In this document: positions 1-14,100 of the stretch, piece after piece
Layout: every line of letters begins with the position of its first letter
How positions within the stretch are numbered: position 1 is the first letter of the stretch
Source: Amaurobius ferox
Taxonomy: Eukaryota > Arthropoda > Arachnida > Araneae > Amaurobiidae
Reading direction: 5' to 3'
DNA length: 64,000 nt
Assembly (NCBI GenBank): GCA_951213105.1
Contig: OX578149.1
Span: 1,426,001-1,490,000, forward strand
Program-made: the position numbers and the translations under genes
The notes under the pieces: model-generated
What the model was told of the DNA's origin: nothing
What the model saw: only the letters and a program-made list of their open reading frames with translations
Database searches by the model: none

Positions 1-152
1 AATGCAATGACATTTTCAATTTATATAAACACGCATGTACTATTAATATTGCAAGATAAGGATATTGCATCTTGAATAATATATTTTATTTCTGTTGAAT
101 AATTGATGAAAAATTGTGGACTGTGTAACAATGTATTTTTCTCCTCATTTAG

Positions 153-266
153 TATTATCGGGATCTTACCTACTTGTCTCGGGATGGATTAAATATAGTC
201 CTAACTCATCTTACCCAAATCATTCTGGATAAATTTAATAAACTCCATGATATTTGTAGAAATCAA
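153..266 (+). CDS. INTS3: INTS3 exon a (38 codons)
   Basis: Acceptor AG at 151-152, donor GTGAGT at 267. The frame starts at [17 protein letters not shown] and ends ICRNQ, phase 0 at both ends. It matches the INTS3 block CYRDLALVSRDGMNIVL of vertebrates. First exon visible in the window. Confidence 0.95.
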
Positions 267-2044
267 GTGAGTACACTCTTTTCAGTTCAAATTCACAGTT
301 TATAAACTTTTGCTGTGTCTCATACATTCTTTTTCTTTTGCAGTTAATATGGCTTATAAAAGAAATGGTAAAAAATTCACTAACAGCCGTGGATAGTGTA
401 TGCTATCACCTTCTTCGTCAAATAGCAGGTTAGGAAGAGTTGTGCTCTTTTTATCTTAAAAGAGGGCCCAATTTCGGGCTCTTTGATTTGTAGTAAACTT
501 ATATATTATATAAAGAACTTATATAGGACAGCAAAAGGACCAAGTAGTCATAGGTGGTTCTGGAACCATGAAGAATGAAAAGGGACTTCATAGAAAAGGA
601 TGAACAAGCCTTTAGCATGGTTTAAGCTAAAATTGGCTGGCTAAATTAAGAAGAAAAAAAACTTTTGTAAGAGATTTAAAGCAGAGACTTTTTGTGAGGT
701 CTACCTATAACTTTACTTTTGACATGTGTTTATTGTCAATAACATATTTCTTAACTAATTTAAAATGCCATATCTAATATCTCACTCAAATTATTGTTTT
801 AAGAATACAGCTGCTGATACAGAAAAAATTCACACCTGCATTGTGCGGGCGCGGTAGCCCATTGGTTAGCGCGCTGGAGTTGCACTCGGTAGGCCCGGGT
901 TCGATTCCAGCCACTGCCAAAACTGCCGTCGTGTTCATGCGGAGTACGATCACGTTAAACATGTGGGTCCGAAAGTCCTTCCGAGAGGTTGGTGGTAGGG
1001 GAAGGAGGGTACGGTCCCTGTGGATGCCTCCCCCACTGGGTTCCGGTCTAAATTGGGTGGCACTTCCCGACCGTCCAAACAGTTACCTTACACCTTTCTG
1101 GTAGGTCGGACGGTCTGGGTTTCAATCAACAACAATCAACACCTGCATTGTGCTCAAAATAAAAGGAGAGAAAGAACCTTAAAAGATATTGCTCTTTTTA
1201 TGAAAAGCTAAATTTCCATTGAAAAATATCTACCATGTATTTTATTAAAAGTGGTTTTTTTTGTCAGTATTTCTGAGTTTTATGAAAGTATCCGAAACCT
1301 AGTATTTAAAGCTGAAAACCTGGTCTTTAGTCATACTGTATTTTTTGCCAGAGAAAGTTGTGTATGAAATTGTTCTCAAGATTACTTCAATGTAACGAGG
1401 GTGAAACAACAAGAGGAACAAAAATGGTATCCGTGCACATAATATGCCGAAGTTGAGCAAAAGCTTGACATGAAAAAAGAAAAGGTGTTTTTGGAAACGT
1501 GTGTGCCAGAAACTTTCGATATACATATTTTTTACAACCTGAATATTGCAAATTGTTATTTGACTATTTTATGTGTCTACACACATTAATGTATATTATT
1601 AATTTAATTTCCATTAATCAGCAATGCAATTGCTGCAGCATGATTCATAAGTTTGTGAAAATCCTTGAAAAATGCATGAAAAAATAAAAAGTTCATTTTC
1701 AAGTGCTTGAAAGTCCTTGGATTTTTTTGTGGCAGGGTTGTTGCTGCTGACTGCCATTCCCCATAATCTTGAATGTGGGGAATGCAATCAGAATATTAGC
1801 TATAAATTTCTTTCTTAAAATCTGCACTTCATAAGTATATCGCTTAACTTCTCCCTTGACAAAAAAAAAAAAAGTAGGTGGAAGGACTGTTAGATTGCTG
1901 CCCCTTCTCCCCTCTAAGTTACTATAAGTTTCTTTGTACTTTCCAAAATTCACCTTTATCTGGCTCTAAAACCCGTATTTGCAAATATAGTTATTGGAGC
2001 TATAATCCCTTTATGTTCACCATTTGTACTTATATTGCCAAATC

Positions 2045-2110
<66 letters not shown>

Positions 2111-5100
2111 GGTGTCCCCAAAAAATTGAAACACTCTTTAATTCTTTATCTGTTGGAGATAAGTGGGCAATGTAAATTGCAGAAATATTGAAAGTAAGAT
2201 AGGAAATAAGACTACATTAATGAAATAGTCCTCCCATTAATTTTCAAAAAGTTACACTTTTTAAATTTTTATATGACCACCTTTGGTAAATTTGGTCAAT
2301 CAGAAAATTTGTATTTTTAAAGCAACAAGATCATTAAAATAAAACTCCATATCTGTATTTTTAAAATTGAGCGAGTTATATTTAATTAAAAATTGAACAT
2401 TGTGAATGAGGACCATATATCAAATTAGAAATGTAAATTTGTCACATGTCACAGAAAAGATAAAACTGGATAATAATACATAGGAGACATTTTTGTGAAT
2501 TCTGCATAGGCTCACTATGCAATCACAGATTCTTAAGTACTTTTCAATAAATAAGTACTTTTTCGGTAATTAAGTACTTTTAAGTACTTTTTTTTATCTA
2601 AATAATTTCCATCATCAATTTGTTTATGATCCCTATTTTCACTGATGAAGCAGCCTTTCACATGGTTCAGAAAAGTGGTATAAGTCAGATTTTCCCCATA
2701 ATTCAGTTGATTTTAAAGATACAGATATGCGGTTTTTTTTTAATGATCTTGTTGCGTTAAAAATAAAAATTTTCTGATTGACCAAATTTGTCTAAGGGGG
2801 GGTCGTATAAAAATGTAAAAAGTGTAACTTTTTGAAAATGAATGGGATGACTATTTCATTAACATAGTCTTATTTCCTACCTTACTTTCAACATTTTTGT
2901 AATTTATATTGCCCACTTATCTCCAACAGGTAAAGAATTAAAGTGCGTTTCAATTTTTTTGAGACACCCTGTATATATATATGCAGGTGTCCTCTGTATA
3001 TATATATATGTACACCCTGTACCCTGTATATATATATATACATGTACATATATATACATACCCTATATATATATATATATGTACACCCTGTATATACAGG
3101 TACCCTGTATATATATATATACAGGGTGTCCCAAAAACATTGACCTCGGCTTTTATTCCTTAAATATTGATCTTAGACTTATGTAATACATTACAAAATT
3201 GCATAAAAAAGGTACAAAATTTTATGAAATCGATTAAAATTTTCAAGGGAATTAAATTTTAAGAAATACAAAATTTAAATTTTTATACAGCCCCTGTACA
3301 AAACCATTTTCAATGAGTAAAATGTGCTCCATACACTAATAAGGGGATGTACAAAATTTTAGCACTTTATCATAAAAGGTCCCAGAGGTATGAAAAGACA
3401 AAAATGCTGACTTAAACCACTTTTCGATGCATCGACATGAAATCTCAGAGGGGGAAAATCATGGTAGCAGATAATGATGTTTCAGAGGTCATACACAAAT
3501 TACGAAAGAAAACTATGATTACATAAATAGAAAATAATTTTGCTATTTATTGGTACAAAAGTATCTGCACTGTGTAGAAATAATAACTTTACACAAAGAT
3601 TGCAAAGCTTATTCAAAATGTTTTCCATCCATGCCAATACAGAATTACATTCAACGGATAACACTTCTGTGCACTCGATCAAGTTCTTGTTCGGTGATGT
3701 CACGACAACCATCTTGAATGCTTTGTTGCAACTCTGCTTTATTTAAGAGAGGTGACAGATAAACAGTTGTGCATAAACGACCCCACAAATAAAAATCCAT
3801 AGGTGTTAAATCATGCCATCTAGGGGGAAATTCGATTGGCCCATGCAAGCTAAACCACTTGTCTGGAAACTCGTTATTTAACCAGTGTTTCACAACTGTA
3901 GTATGGTGAGCTGGAGATCCATCCTGTTGAAACCATACATGTGGAAGTACTGTTAGGGGCAGTTTATTCATAAAATCAGGATTAACCACATTCAGAATCT
4001 TATTAACATATCTGTCGCCCGTCAACATACCACATACCATCATAGAGTTTGGGTCCAAGCAAACGGTTTTTGAAAATACTACACCATACATTCACAAAAA
4101 ATTGCATCTGATGATGAATATCACATACCATGAACGGATTTGTGTCAGACCAGAAGTGCTCATTTTGAGGATTTATGCATCCATCTTGTTTAAAACAGCA
4201 TTCGTCAGACCAAATTATGTTTTTCAGGAAAGAGGGATTTGCATCTTCCTGATTTGGAGCCCAATTACAAAAATCTAGACGATGTTGATAATCTGTTGGC
4301 TCCTGTTCTTGTACACCATGAATGTTAAACGGATGCCATTTATTCCATCTCAGTATTCTCCACAGTGTTGCACGTTGTACTTTCATTTCTGAAGCAGCGG
4401 TATGAACAATACTATGTGGATGACTGCAAAAGTAAGCCAAAATATCAATTTCTACATCAGTTGAGTGAAATCTGGGCCTACCTAGTCCACCTTCACGATG
4501 TACTCTTCCTCTTTTACACACTCATTGCACCAATCGGGAAATCTCCCAGAAGGATGCCAAGAATTGGGAAACATACTTTGATATTCCCATGTAGTTTCAT
4601 TAGCGTTGCGATTGCATAAACTGTACAGTATAAGCATGCTTTGTTGCTGTATTGCAACACACTGTCTGTACAGGCTAACTACATTTTTTTAAAATGTAGC
4701 AGAAATGAGAAATACTTAAGGGTCGCTTAGACTACCGGTCTGTGTGCGCTACACTTGCATAAGCGAGCCGATTGATGAATTGCAGAGCAAAACAACTTTC
4801 TCATGTGATGATGTGTCTGTTGCGATTGTGTGACACACCGATCAGAGGCAGATATTTGCATATGCATACATTTCTAAGGTGTTTTAATGTTCATTTTGAA
4901 GTTTTATTCTGTAATTAATCATGTAAAATTTTAAGGTATTTTTCAGGAAGCATATTTTTGAAAAATTGTAAATAAATTTAAATATAAGAGGCAGATATTA
5001 TTTGCCTATGATGCATTTCTGTGTTGCATCATTTGCACTCTTGCTGTAAATATTTACATTTTAATTTGTGATTAATCCCTCACCCACTTTGTTTAAACAT

Positions 5101-8100
5101 ATTTCTGGGACTTTTTGTGATAAAATGCTGAAATTTTGTACATCACCTTATTAGTGTATGGGGTACATTTTACTCATTGAAAATGTTTTTGTACAGGGGT
5201 GGTATAAAAATTTAAATTTTGGATTTCTTAAAATTTAATTCCCTTGAAAATTTTAATCGGTTTCATAAAATTCTGTCTCTTTTTTTACGCAACTTTGGAA
5301 TTTATTATATATGTCTAAGATCAATATTTAAGGAATAAAAGCCGAGGTCATTGTTTTGGGGACACCCTGTATATATATATATGATTTGACCACTAAATTC
5401 TATCCATGGAGATAGACTTTCCCTATTTCCATGGATAGAAATGTTTTGAACATGAAGGTAAAGTGAAATTGTATCTCCATGGTTTCCAAATTTCATCAGA
5501 AGTTCATAAATCTCATATATGTACTGATTGTTTTGTTTAGGCTTCTGTTTAATAATTATTAATTAGTTTTTGCAGGTTGCTCAACTATGAAAAATGTAAT
5601 GACTTCAAATATTTAATTATGATCATTTTATGAGAAATATTTTCTCATAACTGTAACATTTTTTTGCATTCCAAAGTATATATTATTTGATGTACAGTTA
5701 ATTTAAATAAGTATATGGTTTATATTTGATTAGATTCTTGTGTTATATAAGAATGCAAGGGCTGCATCTTCATTTTAATAATGATTGTGTGACAGTATAA
5801 GGTTTCTACAGAACCAGGAAATTAGGAAATTTCAGGAAGTTCCCAAAGAAAACTGTAAAATTAGGGAAATTGGAATTTTTAAGGTGATGACACCTTATAA
5901 TTTTTTTGCAACAAGTGATATTTAATTAAGTTAAAATATTTTTTTATATTTTAATTTTTTCTATAAAACTGATAACAATTAATAATAATGTATAAAAATT
6001 ATTAATTTTTAATAAATAAATTAACAAATTCAGTTAATTATACATAAATTTATTAAATAAGTAAATTATTTTTATATAAAAATGCAGCCAAATAATTTTT
6101 TTATATTTTACACAAAATTTTTTTTTTCTCACATTTTCCAATAACCACCTCTGTAATTTTTTTATAATAGGAAGGTAACTGTATAAACTGTATCATCTTG
6201 AAAAAAAATTGTTTTTGCTGAAATTGTAAATAAAAAAAAAAAAAAAAAAAAAAAATCCCAATTTTGAGGCAATAAATGCCAAGGTTATCAAAATGCATGC
6301 TGTTTGCCATTAAGCATATATTCTAGATTATATACAGAAAAAGTGATGTGTTTCCAACAACTAGGAAGAAATGATTTTATTAAACACAAGGTTTTTATTT
6401 CATGCATTCGCAGAACAGTGAATTCTCCATTTGATTGAAAATTTATTGCTAAAAACTGAATGCACGAAATCCACTGAAATTTTGCATGGTGGTATAAGTT
6501 TGTTGTATGTTACCTTGTATAAAATTTAAGAAAACTTTCCTGTCACTTGAATTCACATGATAAAAGTCCAACAGTGAATTTTTGAAGATATTATCTGGAA
6601 ATCAGGGAATTTCTTATCTGAGATTCTGTAGCCACCTTGCAGTACTATGAGATACTGTGCATCAAATACTATGAAATATTAATGTTTGAAAAGTCGAATG
6701 GAGATTCACACTCTGTAGATTGTGTAGTCAGTGAGCAACAGATATCGAGCAATAAGAAAACACTATGCTCTGTGTGGGTAAGCTAGTTTACAATATTGGA
6801 TTAACCTTTTCTGTCATGTTAAAATGGGAAGTTTTGCATTTGGAATATAAATAGTTAAATTAGCTTTTGAGATTCGGTTTTTAGAATAAATTAGCTTTTA
6901 TGTGTCATAAGATGGGCTTGAAACAATCCAGTGTAAAGTAATTTAAACTCACACTGATTTGTTTTATGTGAAAGGTTTTATAATTGAACAGAAACAATAT
7001 AATCTTATGTGCAGATCTAATTGTATGTCCCAATCAATCATCTTGCCAATAATCATATATTCTAGATTATATACAGAAAAAGTGATGTGTTTCCGACAAC
7101 TAAGAAGAAATGATTTTATTAAACACAAGGTTTTTATTTCATGCATTCACAGAACAGTGAATTCTCCATTCACTGCCAGTGTTGTGCAAAGGAATGTACT
7201 TTAGGAGTAAAGCTATAATACATAGTGTCAAAAATCGCTGATATATTCAGCGCCAAATTAAAAATTTATTTACTACAAACTGTTTCAAAATAAAAATTTA
7301 CCTGATACAGAAGTTGTTTCAAAAATTTTTTATTCAATCTCACCACCGTGCACATTCATTAAATATACAAGTTGTCTATTCTCTACTGCATCCTTTTGCT
7401 CAAGAGAATCTACGAATTCTATTCCTATTAATTAGAAATATAAACAACTGTTGTAGAGACCTATATAGTGAAATATAAATTTTAAGAAACTTTAATTTAT
7501 TTACATATATTTAGACTACTACTTTTGAAAAATAGCAATAACGGGTATAGGAATATAAGAAAATGATCTCTCCTTCTAAAGAGCATTTAGTTTTTTAATA
7601 GCTGTATTTTCTATATTTTTTAACTTCTTGTGATTTTTTTTAATGGAGATTCTATTTCAGGTGGGGATGTATCCACAAAAAATATCTGGTTAACAGAAGC
7701 CTTACTTGACATTTTCATTGAAAACAGGTAAAAATCTATAACTGAATTTTGTCTTTTCAAACTCTTCAAAAGTCTACAAAACTAAGTTTTTGCACACTTA
7801 TAGTATTAACCATGAGTCAGAACCTAATGGAGTTAAATTTTGGATCCTCCGCAGGGAAGAGAATTCTTTTTTTCAAAAGCTTTTTTTCAGACCTTCTAGA
7901 ACCTCTTCTTGTAAATTAGAAAGCTGACTTTTTGCACACTTATTGCAGTGACAATGGAACAGAACCTTGCAGAGCCAGATTTTTTTTATTTCTCCCCTAG
8001 GGTGAACAAAATGGGGGTTTGAGAAGTTCTTCCTGAGCCTTTAGAAGCCCCCTGGTGACCTAGATGCCGGAAACTTTGCAAACCCTTAGTATCAACCACA

Positions 8101-11100
8101 GGATAGAACTTATCTGAACTAATTTTTGATTAAGATGACTATTTTTGATGCTGAGTACCCTACATAATCTACCAAAATGAAACTTATTAAAAAATGTAAC
8201 TTAATTTTTAATTGTTAGTTCCCGTTTAAATACCAGTATATTTGTATTTTCTCCTATATTTATTTTGAAGATGTCTTTGATTGCAGTACTTTCAAATGCA
8301 GCCAAACATTCTGTTAAATTTAGCATTCAGCATGTATTTGAATGTTTTATTGTTAAATTTTCTTCCAATATGTGTTTTAAATTTCCTTTTAAACCATTTT
8401 GCTTTCAATTTTTATCCATGTGCTTATGGTTCAATGAGTTATTGCACGGATAAGTGTATTTTAAATGTGAACTCATAAAACCTGCCAATAATATTCTGTA
8501 TATACCACATGCAGCTATAATGTGTAGTGCACTTGTTTATCAGATTGCCCATTGATACACAGCAGTGGTTCTCAAACCACGAAGTAATGAAAATAAAAAG
8601 ATACTTCCACAAAAATGAATCCACTTATCTAATGAAAAGTAAATGGATGGTTAAATTGGGAAATAATAAAATTTAAATTTTTAATTATGTTTTTAGATTC
8701 TAATAAATTTTCTCTTTGTGGAATGCTTGAAGGTTAATATCACAAAGATCCTGGGACCACCATTGACCTAATGTCTACGAATTCCATGTAAATATATTCA
8801 ATAAGTACATCTGTCATTTTTCCTGTTTTAACAGATTAGGTGCATATCCGACAATCGGTGATACATATTCAACCTCCATTGTGGATGGACTTGAAAGTTC
8901 GTAAGGAAACAGGCACTTTATCAATATAGATATTGTGCTGAGTTTGGTATTAAAATCAACACATCTTTATGTGTACTCGAATCCTCTGCTCTGGAAGGTA
9001 GAAGACCCAGACCACACGACCAACCCGAAGGTTTATGGTAGCATATTGTGTGGCCGGACTGCTCTGGAAGGTGCAGATCTTCCCTCAAGATGCTGTAAAA
9101 TAAGATTCCTTTCTCTTCTCATGTTCAGAAAGCAATAAACATTCGATTCCACATAAAGTGGTGGGAATTTTACCCCCTCAACTGTAGTTTCTTAATCAAA
9201 TAGGTGTCAGATTGAGATCCAGTGACAAAGCCAGTAGTACGCCTTTTATCCAGAATCCATTGCAACACTAACTGTGGGACTCTTGTAACCACACCATGTT
9301 TTTTATTTAGTTCTGCAAAATTTTATTTTAGGTATGTTACTTATTCTCCATAATTCTTTTTATTTATTCTTTTAGGTTTCATATAGACACAAAATACTTA
9401 GATAATCAGAATACAAGCAAAAGAAATTTGCAAGTCAACATTATTCTTCTATAAAAATTTTTTATTATTCTCTTTTTTTGTACAGTTACCATTAATTTAG
9501 TCACAATCTGAACGGTTACCAAACATTTAAAAATAAATAAAAGTTGAACAGAAATTAATCGCTTTATTTTTAATATTTTATAAATTTGCTAAATCATTTT
9601 TAAATATTTACATCGGAAACTTACTCACTAAATCTAATGGATATTAAAATTGCAAGCCGTCAACAAACGGTACTCATTCTAACTATTACCGTTCCCAACA
9701 TTACTCCCTCACCAGTAACTAAGTTACGACACTAAGTATTTATGGTGGGGAACAGTTGCAGATTAACTTCAATCTCGAAACCAGACAGGCAATTTTACCT
9801 GTCTACCGGAACGTGCTTTGGCTGTGCGACTTTCGCTGTCATCCATGGCTTGGGAAAACTTTTTGCTTGAATCTTTATTAGTTTCATTGTCCACAATCAC
9901 TTTGTCAGGTATAGAATCAATATCAGTAGTTAACATGTATGCAGGCTTTAGTCTGTCAACAGAAATATTGACTGTTTTGCCTTTAATGAGCACGAAAAAG
10001 TATTTCTCATTTCTGTCAGATACTTGGAAGGGTCCTGCATATGTTGGTTCAAGTGCTTTTTTTACCTGATGTGTGTTCTCACAAAAGCATGAGAGCAGGA
10101 CTTCAAATCCTTGTGAACAAAAATTTTCTGGTAGTACATCGTTTTTTTTATTGGTTTAAAGTTATCCATGTATTTTAGCAGTTTACCCACAAAGGTATCA
10201 GGGTCCACTTTGGCATTGGGTGGATGAAAGAATTCACCAGGTAGTTTAATGTTTGTTCCATACACCATTTGGGCAATCGAATGATTTGTGTCACATCTTA
10301 GGGCAGATCTGAGACCCAAAAGAACTGTTGGTAGTGTTTCAGTCCACTGAGCATTATTATTCACTTTTATAGCAGCTTTCAACGTTCTGTGAAGCCTCTC
10401 AATTTTCCCATTGCATTGGGGATGGTACGCTGTAGTGGGAAGGACTTCAGTCCCACATATTACATCCAAACTCCTGAACAACTGTGATTCAAACTGTGTT
10501 CCCTGATCCGTAATAATTTTACATGGGATGCCAAATCTGCATATCCAATGCTCATAGAAAGCTTTGCTTACCATTTCTGCAGTGATGCACGGTAAGAGAA
10601 TGACTCCCAGTAAATCGGTCGATGCAAGTTAAACAATATGCATGTTCTTTTGAAGAGGATAATGGACCAATGAGGTTGATATGTACCACACTGAATCGGG
10701 TGTCTGGTTCTTGATATTCCGAAAATTTAGATTTGGTGTGCCTAGAAACTTCACATTTCTGGCATCTGATACATGCTTGGGCCCATTCTTTAACTTGTTT
10801 TTCTATTTCAGGCCACGCAAACCTAGCAGTCAGTCATCTGTTTAATGGTAGATTTAATGCCAGGGTGTTGTTGTTGTTGAGACCCAGACCGTCCGACCTA
10901 CCAGAAAGGTGTAAGGTAACTGTATGGACGGCCGGGAAGTGCCACCCAATTTAGACCGGAACCCAGTGGGGGAGGCATCCACAGGGACCGTACCCTCCTT
11001 CCCCTACCACCAACCTCTCGGAAGGACTTACGGACCCACATGTTTAACGTGATCGTACTCCGCATGAACACGGCGGCATTTGTGGTAGCGTGCAAATCTA

Positions 11101-14100
11101 GCGCGCAAACCACGGGGATACCGCACCCGAGATGGCCAACAGCACGCGGTGTTCCGAGGTGGTCACCCACCATGTACTAACCGCGCCCGATGCTGCTTGA
11201 CTTCGGTGATCTAACGAGAACCGGTGTTTTCAGCACGGTACGGCCGTTGGCCTATAATGCCAGGGTGTGAAAAACCATGAAATTGATCAGAAAGTTTCCT
11301 CCTGAAATTAGGTGGAATATAAGGCCGAATCTTTTTTTGTGATGTATCACACCATAAAATTTTTGAAGATGGAAGTACTGATTGGTTGAATTTAAGTGTT
11401 GTGTCACTTTCCATTTGTTCTTTCAATTCTCGATCTGTGCTTTATTCTATGACATCAGAATCATTAACAGAAATCTAATCATTAACAGAAATTCAGGACA
11501 GAGTGTCCGTAACAACATTGTCTTGTCCACTAATATGTCGGATATCTGGGGTGAATTGCGAAATGTACTGTAGTTGACGCAATTGTCTCGGTGATGCCTT
11601 CTCATTCTTTTGTTTAAAACTGAAGGTCAATGGTTTATGATCCGTCACAATCACGAATTCCAACAAATATTTTAATTTTTTCACTAAAAGGTACATACCC
11701 AAAAGTTCACGATTGTAGGTGCTGTAAACCTTTTGAACATCATTCAATTTCTTGGAAAGAAAGCAATTGGCCTCCAATTTCCTGCTTCTAATTGTTGTGG
11801 TACCGAGCCTATAGCCCAATCTGATGCATCAGTGCACAAAGATAATGGGAGTCCCGGTGTGGGAAAACACAAAAGAGCAGCATTGGCTAAATCGTGCTTA
11901 CTTTTCTCAAATTGTTGTATTGTCTCCTCAGTCCATGGAACTTTTCTTTTATCTTTCTTTTTTGCACCCTTTAAAAACTCATGAAGTAGTGCTTGTGTTT
12001 GGGCAGCGTTTCTCAAATATCTACGATAAAAATTTATCATATCCAAGGAGGTACATAAGTCTTGTATGGTTACTGGCAATGGGTCATCTAAGATGACTTG
12101 AACCTTGCTAGGCAGGGGACATGATCCTCTAGCAGTAATCAGATAACCCAGAAACTCAATTTGGTCTACTCCCAGAATGGATTTCGATACATTAATACGA
12201 AGACCATATTTACTCAGTCTTTCAAACACTATTTCTGGATGTTGTATGTGTTCATCCTCAGATGATGATGCGATTAACACATCTTCTAAATATGGGAATA
12301 GAAAATCCAAACCAAAGAAAACTTCATTGATGAACCGCTGAAAGGTAGCTGGAGCATTTCTGAGTCCAAAACTCATGACATTGAATTCAAATAACCCGAA
12401 AGTGGTAATTATGGTGGTCTTTGGCTTGCCCTCTTCAGTGATTGGTATCTGATAGTATGCCTTTACTAGATCAATCTTTGAGAATATAACTTTACTCCTT
12501 AAGATAAGATGAAAGTCCTCAATTCTAGGAATTGGGTAACGGTCAGGTATGGTTTGGTCATTTAACAGTCTATTGTCCCCGCAAGCTCTAATGGTTCCAT
12601 CCTTTTTACCGACTAAATGTAGGGGACTAGCCCATTGAGACTTTGATTGCCGAATGATACCCTTGTCCAACATGAACTGAAATTCTTGCTTGGTTAAGGC
12701 AAGTTTTTCAGGATCTAGTGGACGTGCTCGTGAATACACCGGCACCCCTTTGGTTATTATGTAATGCTTCACATCATGCTTACTTAGGGCCAACGGCCGC
12801 ACCGTGCTGAAAACACCGGTTCTCGTTAGATCACCGAAGTCAAGCAGCATCGGGCACGGTTAGTACTTGGTGGGTGACCACCTCGGAACGCCGCGTGCTG
12901 TTGGCTATCTCGGGTGCGGTATCCCCGTGGTTTGCGCGCTAGATTTGCACGCTGCCACATATGCCGCCGTGTTCATGCGGAGTACGATCACGTTAAACAT
13001 GTGGGTCCGTAAGTCCTTCCGAGAGGTTGGTGGTAGGGGAAGGAGGGTACGGTCCCTGTGGATGCCTCCCCCACTGGGTTCCGGTCTAAATTGGGTGGCA
13101 CTTCCCGGCCGTCCATACAGTTACCTTACACCTTTCTGGTAGGTCGGACGGTCTGGGTCATCAACATCAACATCATGCTTACTTGAGCTATTGAAAACAT
13201 ATGGCTTAGTTAAGTCTGGATATGGTCTTAATAATGAAAAACTTTGATTTGAGGCTATTATTCAGTGTGCTGATGATGTGTTCATCTGAAATAGACCTAA
13301 TTGCTCCTTTAATGGATAATTTGAGTAACACCATCAATCAATTTTCTATTATGAATATCAATAAGTAGGTGAAATTGATTGAGGAAATCAGCCCCAATAA
13401 TATCCTTATTAACTTTGGCTGCGATAAATGACTATTGAAATTGTCTTCTGAGTCCCAAATCGAGATTTAGAGTTCTTACATCATAAGTTGGAATCTCTGT
13501 GCCATTAGCTGCATATAATGTATAGGAACAGGGAGTAGTTCCTGCTGTAGTTGCTGAGAACAGGGACATATCTGCTCCACTGTCTACTAAAAACCGTAAT
13601 CCTGATTTATTGTCCGTGACATATAGTCAAAATTTGCGGCAATTAAAATTCTTTGCAGCAGAACTGGCCGCGGAGTGTACTGCTGACTCGTGCTTTCCGA
13701 TTTGGTCCAAGGTTGCTTGCATTTTTCAAGATAGCATTTAGCGCCAAATTTGAAATGGTAATAACAATATTTACCATTTTCATCAAATCTCTTTCTTGAC
13801 CTTGAGCGGCTACTATGGTTCCTACTGAAGTTGCGAGCTTGTGATCTGGAGTTTTGAGCAGTCATGTTGGCAATTTGAAGCTCTAATGAAGCAATTTTCT
13901 GCTGTAGTTCTTCCACCACTGTATTCTTGCTCACAGAAACTAATTCTTGGCGTGAGTTTAACGCCACAATTTTATCAGCCATTGTGGCTAATTTGTCCAG
14001 AGTCTCGTCGCTACAGCGCCTCGCATTTTTCCAGCCAGAGAGATTGCAACATATTTTCCAACATGTCTACCCCCCAGAGATTTCATTCTGAGAAGGAGTT

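Noticed and set aside
847..920. tRNA gene
   Set aside because: Box A and box B are present but the sequence continues into a SINE body with a TSD, and no cloverleaf with a clear anticodon arm is evident. The same applies to the other copies.
841..1104. 87-154 codon frames over SINE copies (also at 10898, 12867, 17481, 36887, 41911, 56961)
   Set aside because: They coincide with the SINE body in both orientations and start in Pol III promoter sequence.
2943..3186. Tyr/Ile-rich frames at 2943-3186
   Set aside because: Translations of TA/CA microsatellite DNA.
9000..9100. Another SINE copy
   Set aside because: Only a short GACCCAGACC-like stretch resembles the tail; too diverged to support.
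12789..12904. 5S rRNA gene
   Set aside because: The 5S-like part is fused to a SINE body and flanked by a TSD in a transposon, so it is a retroposed head.
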